DNA of 64,000 nt from Aquiluna sp. KACHI24 (GCF_025997915.1 NZ_AP026677.1:124001-188000), one strand, 5' to 3'; numbered from the stretch's first letter, positions 9,064 through 17,952 are shown. Notes: generated from the sequence alone by a model not told the origin. Translations and numbers: made by a program.

Positions 9064-10821
9064 CTACTTCTTTCGAACCTTTGCAATGCCTGCCTTGATG
9101 TGCTCGATGACTTCGTCCTTCTTGGCCTCAGAGACCTTGATGTCTCGAATTAAGTTGTCGAGGTTTGCCTTGCGAAGATCTAGTGGCACAACCTGCGGGT
9201 TCATTACCTCAACTCCGGCACCCTGGGCGTAGTCACCGTACTTGATTCCTGAGCCGTGAACGTTCTCCTCATAACCTTCAAAGGTCACCAGTCCACATGG
9301 AATTCCATAGGACTGGCAGGTGATCATCACGTGCATGGCCGAGGTAATCACTGCGTCATACTGAGCCAGCTTGCCCACAAACTCTGCAATGTCAGTTGGG
9401 CGAGACATCAAAACCGAGAGCTCTTCGACATTCTCGGGTAGTTGCATCGGAGCTGAGGTGTGGGAGAAGTGACGAATAAATGCAATCTTGCCGTTGGTTG
9501 CTCCGCGAGTCACCGGGATGACGCGGCTCAGCGCGAGACCTGGGTCACCAAAGGCCTCGATGGCGGGACCGCCAGATTGCTTCAGCACTCTGGCGGTGAT
9601 TGGACCACGAACCGAGACATACTGCGCCTTGCGATTTAGTTCGATGTCATCGGTTGAGATACCGGTACCGATCACAACCGAGTTGGACTTGATGAAACGA
9701 CCAATCGAACCAAGGGAAATCAGGTGGGGCTTAGCGGCTGGCTTCACCGGTGACTGCAGCACAATCCGAGCATCGGTGTAGTGCGAGATCATCAGTGGGC
9801 TTAGCCAGTCCCCAAAGTTGCCCGGGAATGGCTTTGACCACCAGGCCAAACGAATCTTGTCCTCAGACTCCTTGGCGGAGTATGAGAGAAATGCCTCTGC
9901 AGCCTCAATGATTGATGCCTCACCGAAGCTCGCGATGTATTTGTTCTCGAACTCAGCTTTGGCCTTGATAAACAGGGCACCATCGCCCTTGATGCCACCG
10001 CCGAGCATTTCACCAACCATACGGCTGCGCTCAGGGTCAATGCTCTTGGCCTTGCCTGCAGTCAGCACACCGGTAATGCCGGCAGAGTCTGCAATTCGAC
10101 GCAGTGGCTTCTTGATTGAGTCCGGCAATGCCTTTTCAATTTTCTTCGCCTGCTTGAGAAGCTTCTTTCTTGGGCTGGACTTCTTGCCAGCACCGTGCTG
10201 CACAACCTTGTCCTTGAACTCTGCAACATTGCCCGAGGAACCGAATACGAAGAATGCCTCACGAGCACCAGGCTCAGCGAGCTTGCGGTCCTTGACGATG
10301 CAGGTTGAGGGGATGAGCTGGAAAGTTAGCTTCTTGGCATTTGCTCGCCAAGCCTCTTCCAAGAAATAGTCATCGGTTGCCTTGATATCAGCACGCTGCT
10401 CCAGGTCATAGGCATCTTCAACTAGCTTGCGGCCCTGCTCGGTGGCGTTTACGCCCCAGAAGCTTGGCTCCCAGAAGCGGGTGCGGTTGTGATAGCCGAT
10501 CTGAAGCGGGCTACCAAAGCTGCGCTGGAAACCAATTAGGTCAGCGGTGGTGTTAGAGATGAAATCGGGTAGGTGAGTGATGCGGCAGTCAACGTCAATC
10601 CAGAACACCATCTTGGTTGGGTGCTTGTGACAGATCTCGCGGATAAAGCCAATCTTGCGTCTGGTGACATCGGCCCAGTCTTCGCCGGGACGCTTTTGGA
10701 TTTCCAAAAGCTCGTGCGCGATGCCCAGCGAGTCAAGCTGCTCGCGAAGCTCTTTGGCGTGGCCGCCATAGTAGGCGTCAGGGGTGTAAAAACTGCAGAT
10801 GACTACGTCTCGGTTACTCAC
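9064..10821 (-). CDS. Fusion: nucleotide-sugar-transferase-like domain plus polysaccharide pyruvyl transferase domain
   Basis: A 585-residue two-domain protein. The N-terminal ~210 residues look like a GT-A-type transferase: start VVICSFYTP, the metal-binding-like WIDVDCR (Asp76-x-Asp78), and DYFLEEAW. A basic linker (KKSSPRKKLLKQAKKIEKA) follows. From about residue 323 the sequence is a polysaccharide pyruvyl transferase-like domain (WcaK/CsaB type): IRLAWWSKPFPGNFGDWLSP, SLGSIGRF, VIGTGIS, YVSVRGPITARVL, AFGDPGLAL, and the late VITSAMHVMITCQSYGIPCG. Known family members add ketal-pyruvate to surface glycans. The fusion would let one polypeptide add a sugar and pyruvylate it. The pyruvyl part is the firmer assignment. 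Confidence 0.8.
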   Translation of the reverse strand: MSNRDVVICSFYTPDAYYGGHAKELREQLDSLGIAHELLEIQKRPGEDWADVTRRKIGFIREICHKHPTKMVFWIDVDCRITHLPDFISNTTADLIGFQRSFGSPLQIGYHNRTRFWEPSFWGVNATEQGRKLVEDAYDLEQRADIKATDDYFLEEAWRANAKKLTFQLIPSTCIVKDRKLAEPGAREAFFVFGSSGNVAEFKDKVVQHGAGKKSSPRKKLLKQAKKIEKALPDSIKKPLRRIADSAGITGVLTAGKAKSIDPERSRMVGEMLGGGIKGDGALFIKAKAEFENKYIASFGEASIIEAAEAFLSYSAKESEDKIRLAWWSKPFPGNFGDWLSPLMISHYTDARIVLQSPVKPAAKPHLISLGSIGRFIKSNSVVIGTGISTDDIELNRKAQYVSVRGPITARVLKQSGGPAIEAFGDPGLALSRVIPVTRGATNGKIAFIRHFSHTSAPMQLPENVEELSVLMSRPTDIAEFVGKLAQYDAVITSAMHVMITCQSYGIPCGLVTFEGYEENVHGSGIKYGDYAQGAGVEVMNPQVVPLDLRKANLDNLIRDIKVSEAKKDEVIEHIKAGIAKVRKK

Positions 10822-10837
10822 GGGTAAAAACTACCAG

Positions 10838-11779
10838 CTACCCCCGCGATACCCCTCTAAATAAGCCCCACCAAAAACCCAAGCCCCAGGCAAAGTGCAT
10901 GGTTGGTAGCACCAGCATCAACCAGGCCTTCACGTTATTGCTTGGTCCACTGCGGGTAAACACATAGATTCCGATTGCGAGTAGGTATAGCCCAAGCGGG
11001 AATCCCCAAACCAGTGACAGCACCAGAATGGGTGGAATCCAGTAGCGAACCGAGGAGTCCGCGGGATTGTTTCTAGTTAGCGCACCACGCCACCTACCGG
11101 TTTTGAAAAACTGCCGTGCCAACTCTTCCCAACTCGATCTGGGGTAGTAGCCAACCTGCAGCCGTGGATCAAACCAAACTTGGTAATCGGCTTTGCGAAT
11201 TCGCTGGTTTAGCTCCCAGTCTTGACCTCTAACCCAAAACGGATCAAAACCACCGAGCTCATCTAAAACTGACTTTCTAAAGACACCTAGATAAACAGTC
11301 TCCTTGGGCCCAGCCTCGCCACCAACGTGAAATGCCCCACCGCCAAGCCCGATGCGGTCGTTATAGCCATAGGCAACCGCTGATTGAAAATCACTCTTGC
11401 CTTTGGCCACCATCATGCCGCCCACATTCGCAGCACCGGTTTGATTCAAAATCTCGACGGCAAGAGCGGCATAGCCATCGCTTAGGTCGGAGTGGGCATC
11501 TACTCTGAGCACAACCTCGTAACGAGCCTTGGCAATCGCAAGGTTTAGCGCAATCGGGGTAATGCCCTCAGGGTTTTCGACAATCTGCAGCTTTTCACCA
11601 AACTCGGTTGCCAACTGCATGGCAATCTCCATGGTCTGATCTTTGCTGGGGGCAATGGCCAGGATCAGTTCCATTTCGCCGGGCACCTGCTGGGCGAAGA
11701 CCGACTCAACAGCTGTCCTGAGGTATTTCTCTTCATCCCGAACGGGCATCACAAATGAGATGTTCTTGAGATCAGCCAT
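10838..11779 (-). CDS. Family 2 glycosyltransferase, ExoA-like
   Basis: About 313 residues when started at the ATG at 11779 (MADLKNISFVMPVRDEE). The longer frame from 11803 adds residues unlike the family and lies deeper inside the ugd gene. Motifs are the GT2 N-terminus VMPVRDEEKYLRTAVESVFAQ, DAHSDL for the metal-binding region, and FDPFWVRGQDWELNQRIRKA. C-terminal hydrophobic segments (ILVLSLVWGFPLGLYLLAIGIYV; LMLVLPTMHFAWGLGFWW) suggest membrane anchoring, as in succinoglycan ExoA-type enzymes. The start overlaps the ugd stop by 8 bp (ATGGCTGA). Confidence 0.88.
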   Translation of the reverse strand: MADLKNISFVMPVRDEEKYLRTAVESVFAQQVPGEMELILAIAPSKDQTMEIAMQLATEFGEKLQIVENPEGITPIALNLAIAKARYEVVLRVDAHSDLSDGYAALAVEILNQTGAANVGGMMVAKGKSDFQSAVAYGYNDRIGLGGGAFHVGGEAGPKETVYLGVFRKSVLDELGGFDPFWVRGQDWELNQRIRKADYQVWFDPRLQVGYYPRSSWEELARQFFKTGRWRGALTRNNPADSSVRYWIPPILVLSLVWGFPLGLYLLAIGIYVFTRSGPSNNVKAWLMLVLPTMHFAWGLGFWWGLFRGVSRG

Positions 11780-13088
11780 TTTGAATACTGCGACCCAGCG
11801 CAATCACTTTCCAGCCAGCTGATTGCCAGGCTGCAACATCAAGCACATTGCGGCCATCGATGACTGTCTTGTTCGCAACCACCGCGCCAAGAGCGTGAGG
11901 GTCAGCGTCTTTGTATTGCTTCCACTCGGTTCCCAAAATCACCAGGTCCGCCTCACGAACGGCCTCTACTAGATCAGCCTCACGACCAAGGGCCGGTTCC
12001 TTTTCGGCAAGTGCAGAGAGTGATACTGGGTCATGAACCGTCACCTCGGCACCTTCGCGACTTAGTCGCTGAGCAATCTCAAGTGCGGGGGAGTCGCGAA
12101 GGTCATCACTGTCTGGCTTGAACGAAATACCCAACATGGTTACGCGCTTGCCCCGAACATCCCCAAGCTCACTCTTGGCAAGCGCGACCACCTTGTCGCG
12201 TCTTCGGAGATTGATGGCATCAACGTCTTTTAGGAACTCGACTGCCGAGCCAACACCGAGCTCTTCAGCTCTTGCCATAAAGCCGCGGATGTCCTTGGGT
12301 AGGCAACCGCCACCAAAACCGATGCCGGTTCTAAGGAACTTGTTTCCAATACGTTCGTCATAACCAATTGCTTTGGCGAGCGAAACAGCATCAGCGCCTG
12401 ATACTTCTGCCACCTCAGCCATGGCATTTATGAAGCTGATCTTGGTTGCCAAGAATGCGTTGGCTGCCACCTTAACCAACTCAGCGGTCGGCACATCCAA
12501 AACCAAGAACGGCGTACCTAGGTTCAAGATCGGAGCGTAAGCGGCCTTGATCACTTCAACCGAGTGCTCGTTCCATGCGCCCACCACAATTCGGTCTGGT
12601 CGCAAGGAGTCTTCTAGCGCGGTTCCCTCGCGCAGAAACTCTGGGTTCCAAGCCAGGTTCACATCAAACCCAGTAATCTCAGTCATTACCTTCTGCAATT
12701 CGGTCGCGGTCCCAACCGGGACGGTTGATTTACCAGCAACAACAGCATCTGGTCTGAGGTGAGGAGCAAGCGCCTTGGCAGCGGCCATTACATAGGAGGT
12801 ATCAGCTGCATCGCTGCCAGAGCGCTGAGGTGTGCCAACACAGATGAAGTGGAGGTCGGCGCTCGCTGAATGGTGATTGTGCTCGGCCTGAAAGGTGATT
12901 TTGCCTGTTTTCAATACGCGAGACAGAGCCTCATCGAGACCAGGTTCGTGGAATGGAAGGACTCCCGCTTTTAGAGCCTCGAGCTTCTTGGGGTCAGGTT
13001 CAAGACCTACAACCTCATGACCAAGCTCCGCCATAGCGACTGCGTGTGTGGCCCCCAAATATCCAAGGCCGATGACCGATACCTTCAC
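11772..13088 (-). CDS. ugd: UDP-glucose 6-dehydrogenase
   Basis: Oxidises UDP-glucose to UDP-glucuronate with two NAD+. The 438 residues contain the N-terminal NAD motif VSVIGLGYLGATHAVAMAELG, the middle-domain signature WNPEFLREGTALED, and the catalytic cysteine Cys262 in FGGGCLPKDIRGF. The C-terminal domain has GISFKPDSDDLRDSPAL. It starts with GTG; a TAGACT box lies 8 nt upstream and there is no ribosome-binding site, consistent with leaderless expression. It heads the minus-strand polysaccharide block; its product is also the substrate of the UDP-xylose synthase at 30616. Confidence 0.96.
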   Translation of the reverse strand: MKVSVIGLGYLGATHAVAMAELGHEVVGLEPDPKKLEALKAGVLPFHEPGLDEALSRVLKTGKITFQAEHNHHSASADLHFICVGTPQRSGSDAADTSYVMAAAKALAPHLRPDAVVAGKSTVPVGTATELQKVMTEITGFDVNLAWNPEFLREGTALEDSLRPDRIVVGAWNEHSVEVIKAAYAPILNLGTPFLVLDVPTAELVKVAANAFLATKISFINAMAEVAEVSGADAVSLAKAIGYDERIGNKFLRTGIGFGGGCLPKDIRGFMARAEELGVGSAVEFLKDVDAINLRRRDKVVALAKSELGDVRGKRVTMLGISFKPDSDDLRDSPALEIAQRLSREGAEVTVHDPVSLSALAEKEPALGREADLVEAVREADLVILGTEWKQYKDADPHALGAVVANKTVIDGRNVLDVAAWQSAGWKVIALGRSIQNG

Positions 13089-13096
13089 AAGCAGGG

Positions 13097-13102
13097 AGTC
13101 TA
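13097..13102 (-). promoter_or_regulatory. Leaderless -10 box of ugd
   Basis: TAGACT on the minus strand, 8 nt before the GTG start, with no Shine-Dalgarno between. Confidence 0.55.
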
Positions 13103-13153
13103 CCTAGCAAACGGCAAATAACCCCTGACCGTAACGGGTATTGACTACGGGCG

Positions 13154-13159
13154 TATAGT
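13154..13159 (+). promoter_or_regulatory. -10 box of the tethered sigma-like gene
   Basis: TATAGT, 9 nt before the ATG at 13169. There is no ribosome-binding site, so the mRNA is probably leaderless or nearly so. A TTGACT at 13141-13146 is too close (7 bp) to act as its -35. Confidence 0.55.
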
Positions 13160-13168
13160 GATTTTTGT

Positions 13169-14611
13169 ATGGCAAACATTGAAGACCCAAAGACTTTTGG
13201 GGAAGACCCCTTAGAGCAGCTCCTAGATGAGGAGTCCGACGAGGAGTTTGGCCTACCTGAATTTCGAGAGCACTTTGCCGATTCACTGACTCCAGCCGTT
13301 CTAAAGGACTGGACTGCCAAAGACTTTGCGAGCATCTACGTTCGCTTTCGCCCACACCTAGAGCGTCATGCTCGTCGCTACCTCCAGAACCCATCACAGG
13401 TTGAGGAAGTAGTTCAAGACGCATTCCTATATTTAATGACCTCACTTCCAGAGCTCGACTCCGAGCTTGGAGTTTTGAAGTTCTTGAAGTGGAAGACCAG
13501 GCTGCTTGCTCTTGATGTAATTCGCTCCAACAGCCGCGCAACCATGGCTCCAATTGATGACCAGCCAGAGTTTGCATCGAGTGACCCAGAGATCAGCCAG
13601 GACCTTGAGCGTGCCGAAGACGCTGCGATTGTCTCCATGGCGCTGGCCAAGCTCCAACCTCGTCACCGCGAGGCGCTGATTGCGACCCTGTATGAGGAGA
13701 AGCCTCAAGAGGTCGTGGCTGCCCAGATGGGTCTCAGTGACAACGCATTCCGTCAACTTCTGTTCCGCGCCCGCGCCGCATTCAAGAAGGCGCTTATTGG
13801 CGAGGCAGAGACCGCAGGACTATCGATGTCTCAGATCCTCTCGATCGCTGCTCGCAAGGCAGCTGCCGAGAGCGGCAAGTATGTCTCTGCTGCAGGTGCT
13901 TTCTTGCTGGTTCTAGCAATCTCCATCGGTGTGCTGCCAAACCTCTCACCATCGGTGTCTGAGCAGGAGATCTCAGCTCCAGAGCCGACCATCACCTCTC
14001 CTTCAGAGCCGACTGAGGTTGAGGTTGCAGAAGAAACCCCAGCTTCACCATCAGATCTTGCCCCGGTTGCAGATTCAGTTATCGAAGCTGAGACAGTTGT
14101 AATGACCGCAACGGTCAACACCACTACCCAGGCAACACCAGAGCCCAAGGGCGACTTGCTTACCGAGCAGGAGCTAATGGTTGCAACTTTGAAGCCGATT
14201 CTGGGAGCGCGGACTCTCGAATCGCTCTCCTCAGAGACTGAGGGCCGAATTGTTTCCGCTTCCACGGGTGAGGTAAGCGTATTGAACTCAGCTGGCCTAA
14301 AGGCCAACGTGGTTTACGACCTAAACACCGAAAACGGCATCCAGTCAGCTTGGTTTGAATTCAAGGTCGGAGACGCAATGTTCTATGCACTTCCGAAAAC
14401 TTGGATCGCATCAAAAACTACTGATTCTCAAGGCCGCACGGTTTTGATGCTCGGTGCCACGGATCTTGTAGTCGGAAATGCCGATGGCAAGCTCGGTAAC
14501 GTGGTTATCGAGAACTCTGTTTTGGGCAATGGCAAGATCCGCCTCGAGATCGTTCTCGACGATGCAGCATCGCCAATTACTTCTTCTTTGACTATCAAGT
14601 CCAACTACTAA
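13169..14611 (+). CDS. Sigma-70/ECF-like protein with transmembrane segment and extracellular C-terminal domain
   Basis: A 480-residue protein with an unusual layout. An acidic N-terminal extension (about 1-45) precedes a sigma region 2-like segment (about 48-115: FRPHLERHARRYLQNPSQVEEVVQDAFLYLM) and a sigma region 4-like helix-turn-helix (about 155-205: LQPRHREALIATLYEEKPQEVVAAQMGLSDNAFRQLLFRARAAFKKAL). One transmembrane helix follows at 228-249 (AAGAFLLVLAISIGVL), then a Pro/Thr/Glu-rich linker (about 250-325) and a ~150-residue outer domain. The DNA-binding half would be cytoplasmic and the tail outside. It lies directly upstream of two large surface proteins, so it may control them or sense the envelope; that is inference. 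No separate anti-sigma gene is visible beside it. Confidence 0.85.
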   Translation: MANIEDPKTFGEDPLEQLLDEESDEEFGLPEFREHFADSLTPAVLKDWTAKDFASIYVRFRPHLERHARRYLQNPSQVEEVVQDAFLYLMTSLPELDSELGVLKFLKWKTRLLALDVIRSNSRATMAPIDDQPEFASSDPEISQDLERAEDAAIVSMALAKLQPRHREALIATLYEEKPQEVVAAQMGLSDNAFRQLLFRARAAFKKALIGEAETAGLSMSQILSIAARKAAAESGKYVSAAGAFLLVLAISIGVLPNLSPSVSEQEISAPEPTITSPSEPTEVEVAEETPASPSDLAPVADSVIEAETVVMTATVNTTTQATPEPKGDLLTEQELMVATLKPILGARTLESLSSETEGRIVSASTGEVSVLNSAGLKANVVYDLNTENGIQSAWFEFKVGDAMFYALPKTWIASKTTDSQGRTVLMLGATDLVVGNADGKLGNVVIENSVLGNGKIRLEIVLDDAASPITSSLTIKSNY

Positions 14612-14617
14612 ATAGCG

Positions 14618-14644
14618 GCCTTGGAAAAAGGCTCAAACTTTTTT
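14618..14644 (+). terminator. Probable rho-independent terminator after the sigma-like gene
   Basis: GCCTT (14618-14622) and AAGGC (14628-14632) form a short stem. A run of six T lies at 14639-14644, slightly distant from the stem. It separates the sigma-like gene from the surface protein gene. Confidence 0.55.
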
Positions 14645-14658
14645 GTATCCAAATCGTA

Positions 14659-14670
14659 ATGTCTGGACAT
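14659..14670. promoter_or_regulatory. Operator-like site A upstream of surface protein 1
   Basis: ATGTCTGGACAT is a near-perfect palindrome and continues into TATGTCC, which makes a second arrangement GGACA-TTA-TGTCC at 14665-14677. It matches sites at 17941 and 17990 at 11 or more of 12 positions (allowing orientation). Candidate binding site for the LuxR-type regulator encoded at 17230-17904. Confidence 0.55.
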
Positions 14671-14704
14671 TATGTCCGTTATCTTGGACTAGAGGGTGTG
14701 TGAG

Positions 14705-14784
14705 CTCCTGCTTGGTTGGTGCTTGCTCGCTCTCAAACCAATCGGCCCCAAGGCCGATTGGAAACCAAGAAAGAAAGAGAACGA
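14705..14784 (+). promoter_or_regulatory. Conserved structured 5' leader of surface protein 1
   Basis: Shares 17 identical bases (CTCCTGCTTGGTTGGTG), then TCGCTCT, then AAACCAAGAAAGAAAGA with the leader at 18090, all at the same offsets (0, 22 and 57). CTTGGTT (14711-14717) can pair with AACCAAG (14764-14770). The interior holds a perfect 10-bp hairpin (14738-14747 with 14752-14761, loop CCAA). The purine-rich AAGAAAGAAAGAGAA just before ATG is the only ribosome-binding candidate. Confidence 0.65.
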
Positions 14785-17166
14785 ATGTTCAAGAACACGA
14801 CTCGTAGGGGTCTTGCGATTGCTTCCGCTCTATCACTAGCGTTCGCAGGTCTGGTCTCCGCACCAGCATCAGCAAACGTAGCGTTTGAGCTAAAGCCATC
14901 TGCAGGTACCGGCTACAACACGCTCGTGACTGAGACCTTCACCCTAGAGACCGTTTTGGGTTCAGCTAACCCATCCGGCGGCGCTCAGCTGAAGTATGCA
15001 GTTTCGAAGGCGACCGGGTTCGACGTTGATGCTGTTTCCAGCACCAGCGCAACCGCTGCGCTTGTTGACAAGGAGATCCTCACCGGATCCACCTCTGAGG
15101 TAGTTCCAGCCGCTGGCGCAACCCAGACCTCCCGTAATTACTTCCGTCTAGCAATTGACGGCGCAACCACCGCTTCAGCATCTGTAACCGTTACCGTCAC
15201 CGCGTTCATCGACGTTGACAACGACGGTGTTGTAGATGCAGCAGAGCCACAGTCAGCCCAGACCATTTCTTTCAAGAAGTACTCTGACGTTGCATCTGTA
15301 GTTGCACTAACCCAGCCAATCCAGGGCGACACTTCTCTAAAGGGAACCGCCTCCTTGACTGACATCAACGCTGACCAGGTTCAGAGCTCCGTTACCTTCG
15401 TTGCATCCATCGGTGGCACCGCTACCGGTTCCGCAACATTGGCTAGCGGCGTTTACTCAACCGCTGTATCAGCGCTTGCTGCTAACGCAACTGTTTCTGC
15501 AGTTGTAAAGGTTGGAACCACTCAGATTGGCGCAGCTTCTTCGACCCTAACCGTGACCGCAGCTTCAGCTGTTGTTGTTACTGCTTCTGCAGTAACCAGC
15601 GACAACGCTAAGGGCACCTTGGTTCGCAAGAACTCCGCATTCGCAGTGACCGGTAAGGTCCTAAACGGCAACACTTCAACCGCTTCTGGCGTTGCAGGTG
15701 TCGCAGTTACCGCACTTGTCACCACCAGCGCGACCCTGGGATCAAGCACCACCATCACCGTGAACGGTGTGACCTACACTGACAGCGCGAAGCTACCAAC
15801 CGCTCTTGCTCTAACTACTGACGCAAGCGGAAACGTAACCCTGAACGTGACCAGCGCGGGCCTCGCTGCAGATGCAACCATCGGCTTCCGCTTCACTTCA
15901 CAGAACGTAGTTTCTGACCTGTTCACCACCACTCAGAAGGACGCACAGTACACCGCGACCGCTGCTGGCACTGGTTACCTAACCGTTGCACCTTCGGGCG
16001 CATTCTCGGTTGACTACACCGTTGCTGACCAGTGGGGCGTTGCAGCTCCTGCAGGCCACCGTGTTGCAGTTGCCTACAACGGCACCACCAAGTACGTGAA
16101 CCTATCCGCAGGCGCAGCAAAGGTTGACTTCACTGCAACCAGCTCTGCAGCGACCCTGAACGTAGAGAACATCGCACTTGAGTCACAGAACACCAGCACC
16201 CTTAACTGGTCAACTGTCTCAACCGCAGTCACCGCATCTGTAGTTGTTGTAAAGGCAACCTCAGTAGCAGCTTCGTTCACCACTGCTCCAACTCACTCAA
16301 CCGCTGTTGATGTTGCTCGCGCAACCACCAGCAACACCGCTGGTTTCACCAACAAGGTTGAGATCACTGGAAAGGTAAACCACGCAGGTCAGTCTGTAAC
16401 CGTAACCTCGACCGGTGCAAAGTTCTCCAACGCTTCTCAGGGCGTGGCTGCTGTAGCTAACACCTACACCACCACCGCTGATGGCAACGGAAACTTCACC
16501 ATCTCGGCATACGTGCACGTTGCTGGCACCGCGACCTTCAACTATGTTGCTGGCACCGCGACTGCTTCAACCACCATCAAGGTGAACACCCCTAACGGCA
16601 CCAACGGCTCAGCGCTAGACGTAACCTCTAACGCTGCAGGTAACACCATCGAGCCAGGCAAGACCATCGTTGCAAAGATCTCTCTAAAGGATGAGTTCGG
16701 CAACGTAATCGCTGCTGACGATGCTGCTACCGAGTCCTTCGGTGTAACCGTGACTGGCCTTGGCTTCGTTGGCGCACTACCAACCAAGCTAAACAGCTCC
16801 GGTGAGGCAACCGTAACCGTTCTGCTAGGTTCCGCTGATGAGGGCAACGTCGTCATCACCGCTACCTACTCGAAGGACGGCACCACCGCTAACGCCATCA
16901 CCAAGGTGCTAACCATCGCTGTTGCGAAGGCTGCTGCTCCTGAGGTAAACGCAGTTATCGGTACCTACAACGGCCGCTGGGCAGTTCGCGTTGAGAACGC
17001 AAAGGGCTCAGTAGTTTCCGTCAAGGTTGGCGGCAACTGGTTCAAGTACACCTCTCTAAACGAGAACTACCTATTCAGCCGCAAGTCGGTTAAGGGTCGT
17101 ACCCTCGCAGTTGCTGTTTATGTAAACGGCCAGCTAGAGAACGTTGCAACCATCGTTGTGAAGTAG
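14785..17166 (+). CDS. Large secreted surface-layer-like protein 1
   Basis: 793 residues from the ATG at 14785; the longer frame from 14716 runs through the conserved leader and is rejected. Signal peptide MFKNTTRRGLAIASALSLAF to APASA (residues 1-30). The mature protein is very rich in Ala, Thr, Val and Ser, with alternating beta-strand-like stretches, Ig-like by appearance, and almost no Cys. The last ~75 residues (EVNAVIGTYNGRWAVRVENA, GGNWFKYTSLNENYLFSRKS, VAVYVNGQLENVATI) are nearly identical to those of the protein at 18169 and related to the subtilase tail. Codon choice (CTA Leu, GTT, AAG) resembles that of the ribosomal genes, so high expression is likely. Probable S-layer or major wall protein; no enzymatic motif seen. 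Confidence 0.85.
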   Translation: MFKNTTRRGLAIASALSLAFAGLVSAPASANVAFELKPSAGTGYNTLVTETFTLETVLGSANPSGGAQLKYAVSKATGFDVDAVSSTSATAALVDKEILTGSTSEVVPAAGATQTSRNYFRLAIDGATTASASVTVTVTAFIDVDNDGVVDAAEPQSAQTISFKKYSDVASVVALTQPIQGDTSLKGTASLTDINADQVQSSVTFVASIGGTATGSATLASGVYSTAVSALAANATVSAVVKVGTTQIGAASSTLTVTAASAVVVTASAVTSDNAKGTLVRKNSAFAVTGKVLNGNTSTASGVAGVAVTALVTTSATLGSSTTITVNGVTYTDSAKLPTALALTTDASGNVTLNVTSAGLAADATIGFRFTSQNVVSDLFTTTQKDAQYTATAAGTGYLTVAPSGAFSVDYTVADQWGVAAPAGHRVAVAYNGTTKYVNLSAGAAKVDFTATSSAATLNVENIALESQNTSTLNWSTVSTAVTASVVVVKATSVAASFTTAPTHSTAVDVARATTSNTAGFTNKVEITGKVNHAGQSVTVTSTGAKFSNASQGVAAVANTYTTTADGNGNFTISAYVHVAGTATFNYVAGTATASTTIKVNTPNGTNGSALDVTSNAAGNTIEPGKTIVAKISLKDEFGNVIAADDAATESFGVTVTGLGFVGALPTKLNSSGEATVTVLLGSADEGNVVITATYSKDGTTANAITKVLTIAVAKAAAPEVNAVIGTYNGRWAVRVENAKGSVVSVKVGGNWFKYTSLNENYLFSRKSVKGRTLAVAVYVNGQLENVATIVVK

Positions 17167-17188
17167 TTTCAACACTCTCCAAAAAACC

Positions 17189-17218
17189 GATAGCCCCCCT
17201 GGAAACAGGGGGGCTATC
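17189..17218. terminator. Bidirectional terminator
   Basis: A 13-bp perfect stem (GATAGCCCCCCTG / CAGGGGGGCTATC) with a GAAA loop. Six A lie on the left (T on the minus strand) and a T-rich stretch on the right. It separates the surface protein gene from the convergent LuxR-type gene and suits both. Confidence 0.85.
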
Positions 17219-17229
17219 CATTTAACTGT

Positions 17230-17904
17230 TTAGCTTGCCAGTGACTGTTTTGGTATCAACCCGAGGGCCTTACCCTTTTTGGAAGCCTCAGTTCTACTGT
17301 TGACACCTAGCGCTCGATATATCCGGACTGTCTCTTGGCGAATGGTTGACTCCGAAAGCAACATAACTCTGGCAATTTCTGCATTGGTTTGGCCCAGCGC
17401 CATGTAACTGAGCACCTGTCGCTGACGATCGGTCAACTCCTCAGGGTTTCCCTCTGTTCGAACAGCACCTTGCTTGATGTTGAGTCCGTTGGTGTCCAGG
17501 TAGAACGCACCGAGCTGAGCCAAGACGTTCTTCGCTGAGTCCTCTAGCTTCGCCACCTTCTTTCCTGAAACGACTACTAGGCCACCAACTGGTGCCATCG
17601 ACTTATAAAAAGGGAACACCGTAATGAACGCGTTCTCCCAAGCGAAGGATGCAACTTCCTTAGAACCCAGTGCCTTGGAGATCGGGTTGTCATCCCAGAG
17701 AGATAGCCCTTCAGGAATCGGATATGAGTTTCCGTAAGAGGCAATTACCCGCAGGCTGCCTTTCTGATCTATTGCAACCAATTGAGAACCCGATGCCCCC
17801 GCACCCAAAAAATCTCCATGGACAACGTTCCTGCATAATTCGTAGCTGTCTGATGATGAGGTAATCACCCCGGTCGCGTTCTCTAAGAACTCGAGTGCAA
17901 GCAT
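17230..17904 (-). CDS. LuxR-family transcriptional regulator with GAF-like sensor domain
   Basis: 224 residues from the ATG at 17904, which has AGGGGG (17911-17916) at good spacing. The longer frame from 17937 has no ribosome-binding site and would abut an operator-like site. The N-terminal ~150 residues look like a small sensory fold (GAF-like: SGSQLVAIDQKGSLRVIASYG, FPFYKSMAPVGGLVVVSG). The C-terminus is a LuxR helix-turn-helix (ELTDRQRQVLSYMALGQTNAEIARVMLLSESTIRQ). It sits between the two surface protein genes and is divergent from the second. Operator-like repeats lie in front of it and of both surface genes, so it probably regulates all three. Confidence 0.88.
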   Translation of the reverse strand: MLALEFLENATGVITSSSDSYELCRNVVHGDFLGAGASGSQLVAIDQKGSLRVIASYGNSYPIPEGLSLWDDNPISKALGSKEVASFAWENAFITVFPFYKSMAPVGGLVVVSGKKVAKLEDSAKNVLAQLGAFYLDTNGLNIKQGAVRTEGNPEELTDRQRQVLSYMALGQTNAEIARVMLLSESTIRQETVRIYRALGVNSRTEASKKGKALGLIPKQSLAS

Positions 17905-17940
17905 TCGAAACCCCCTAATTAGTTCCTGTACATACATTCA

Positions 17941-17952
17941 AAGTCCAGACAT
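17941..17952. promoter_or_regulatory. Operator-like site B, upstream of the LuxR-type gene
   Basis: AAGTCCAGACAT differs from site C (17990-18001) at one position and from the reverse complement of site A at one position. It lies 37 bp before the preferred LuxR start, so it could mediate autoregulation. Confidence 0.55.

Noticed and set aside
13831-14307. Open frame on the minus strand inside the sigma-like gene (158 codons)
   Set aside because: Mirror of the low-complexity Pro/Thr/Glu linker; no start signals and no recognisable protein features.
14716-14784. Upstream start of coat protein 1
   Set aside because: Those codons lie in the conserved leader RNA and would destroy the signal peptide.
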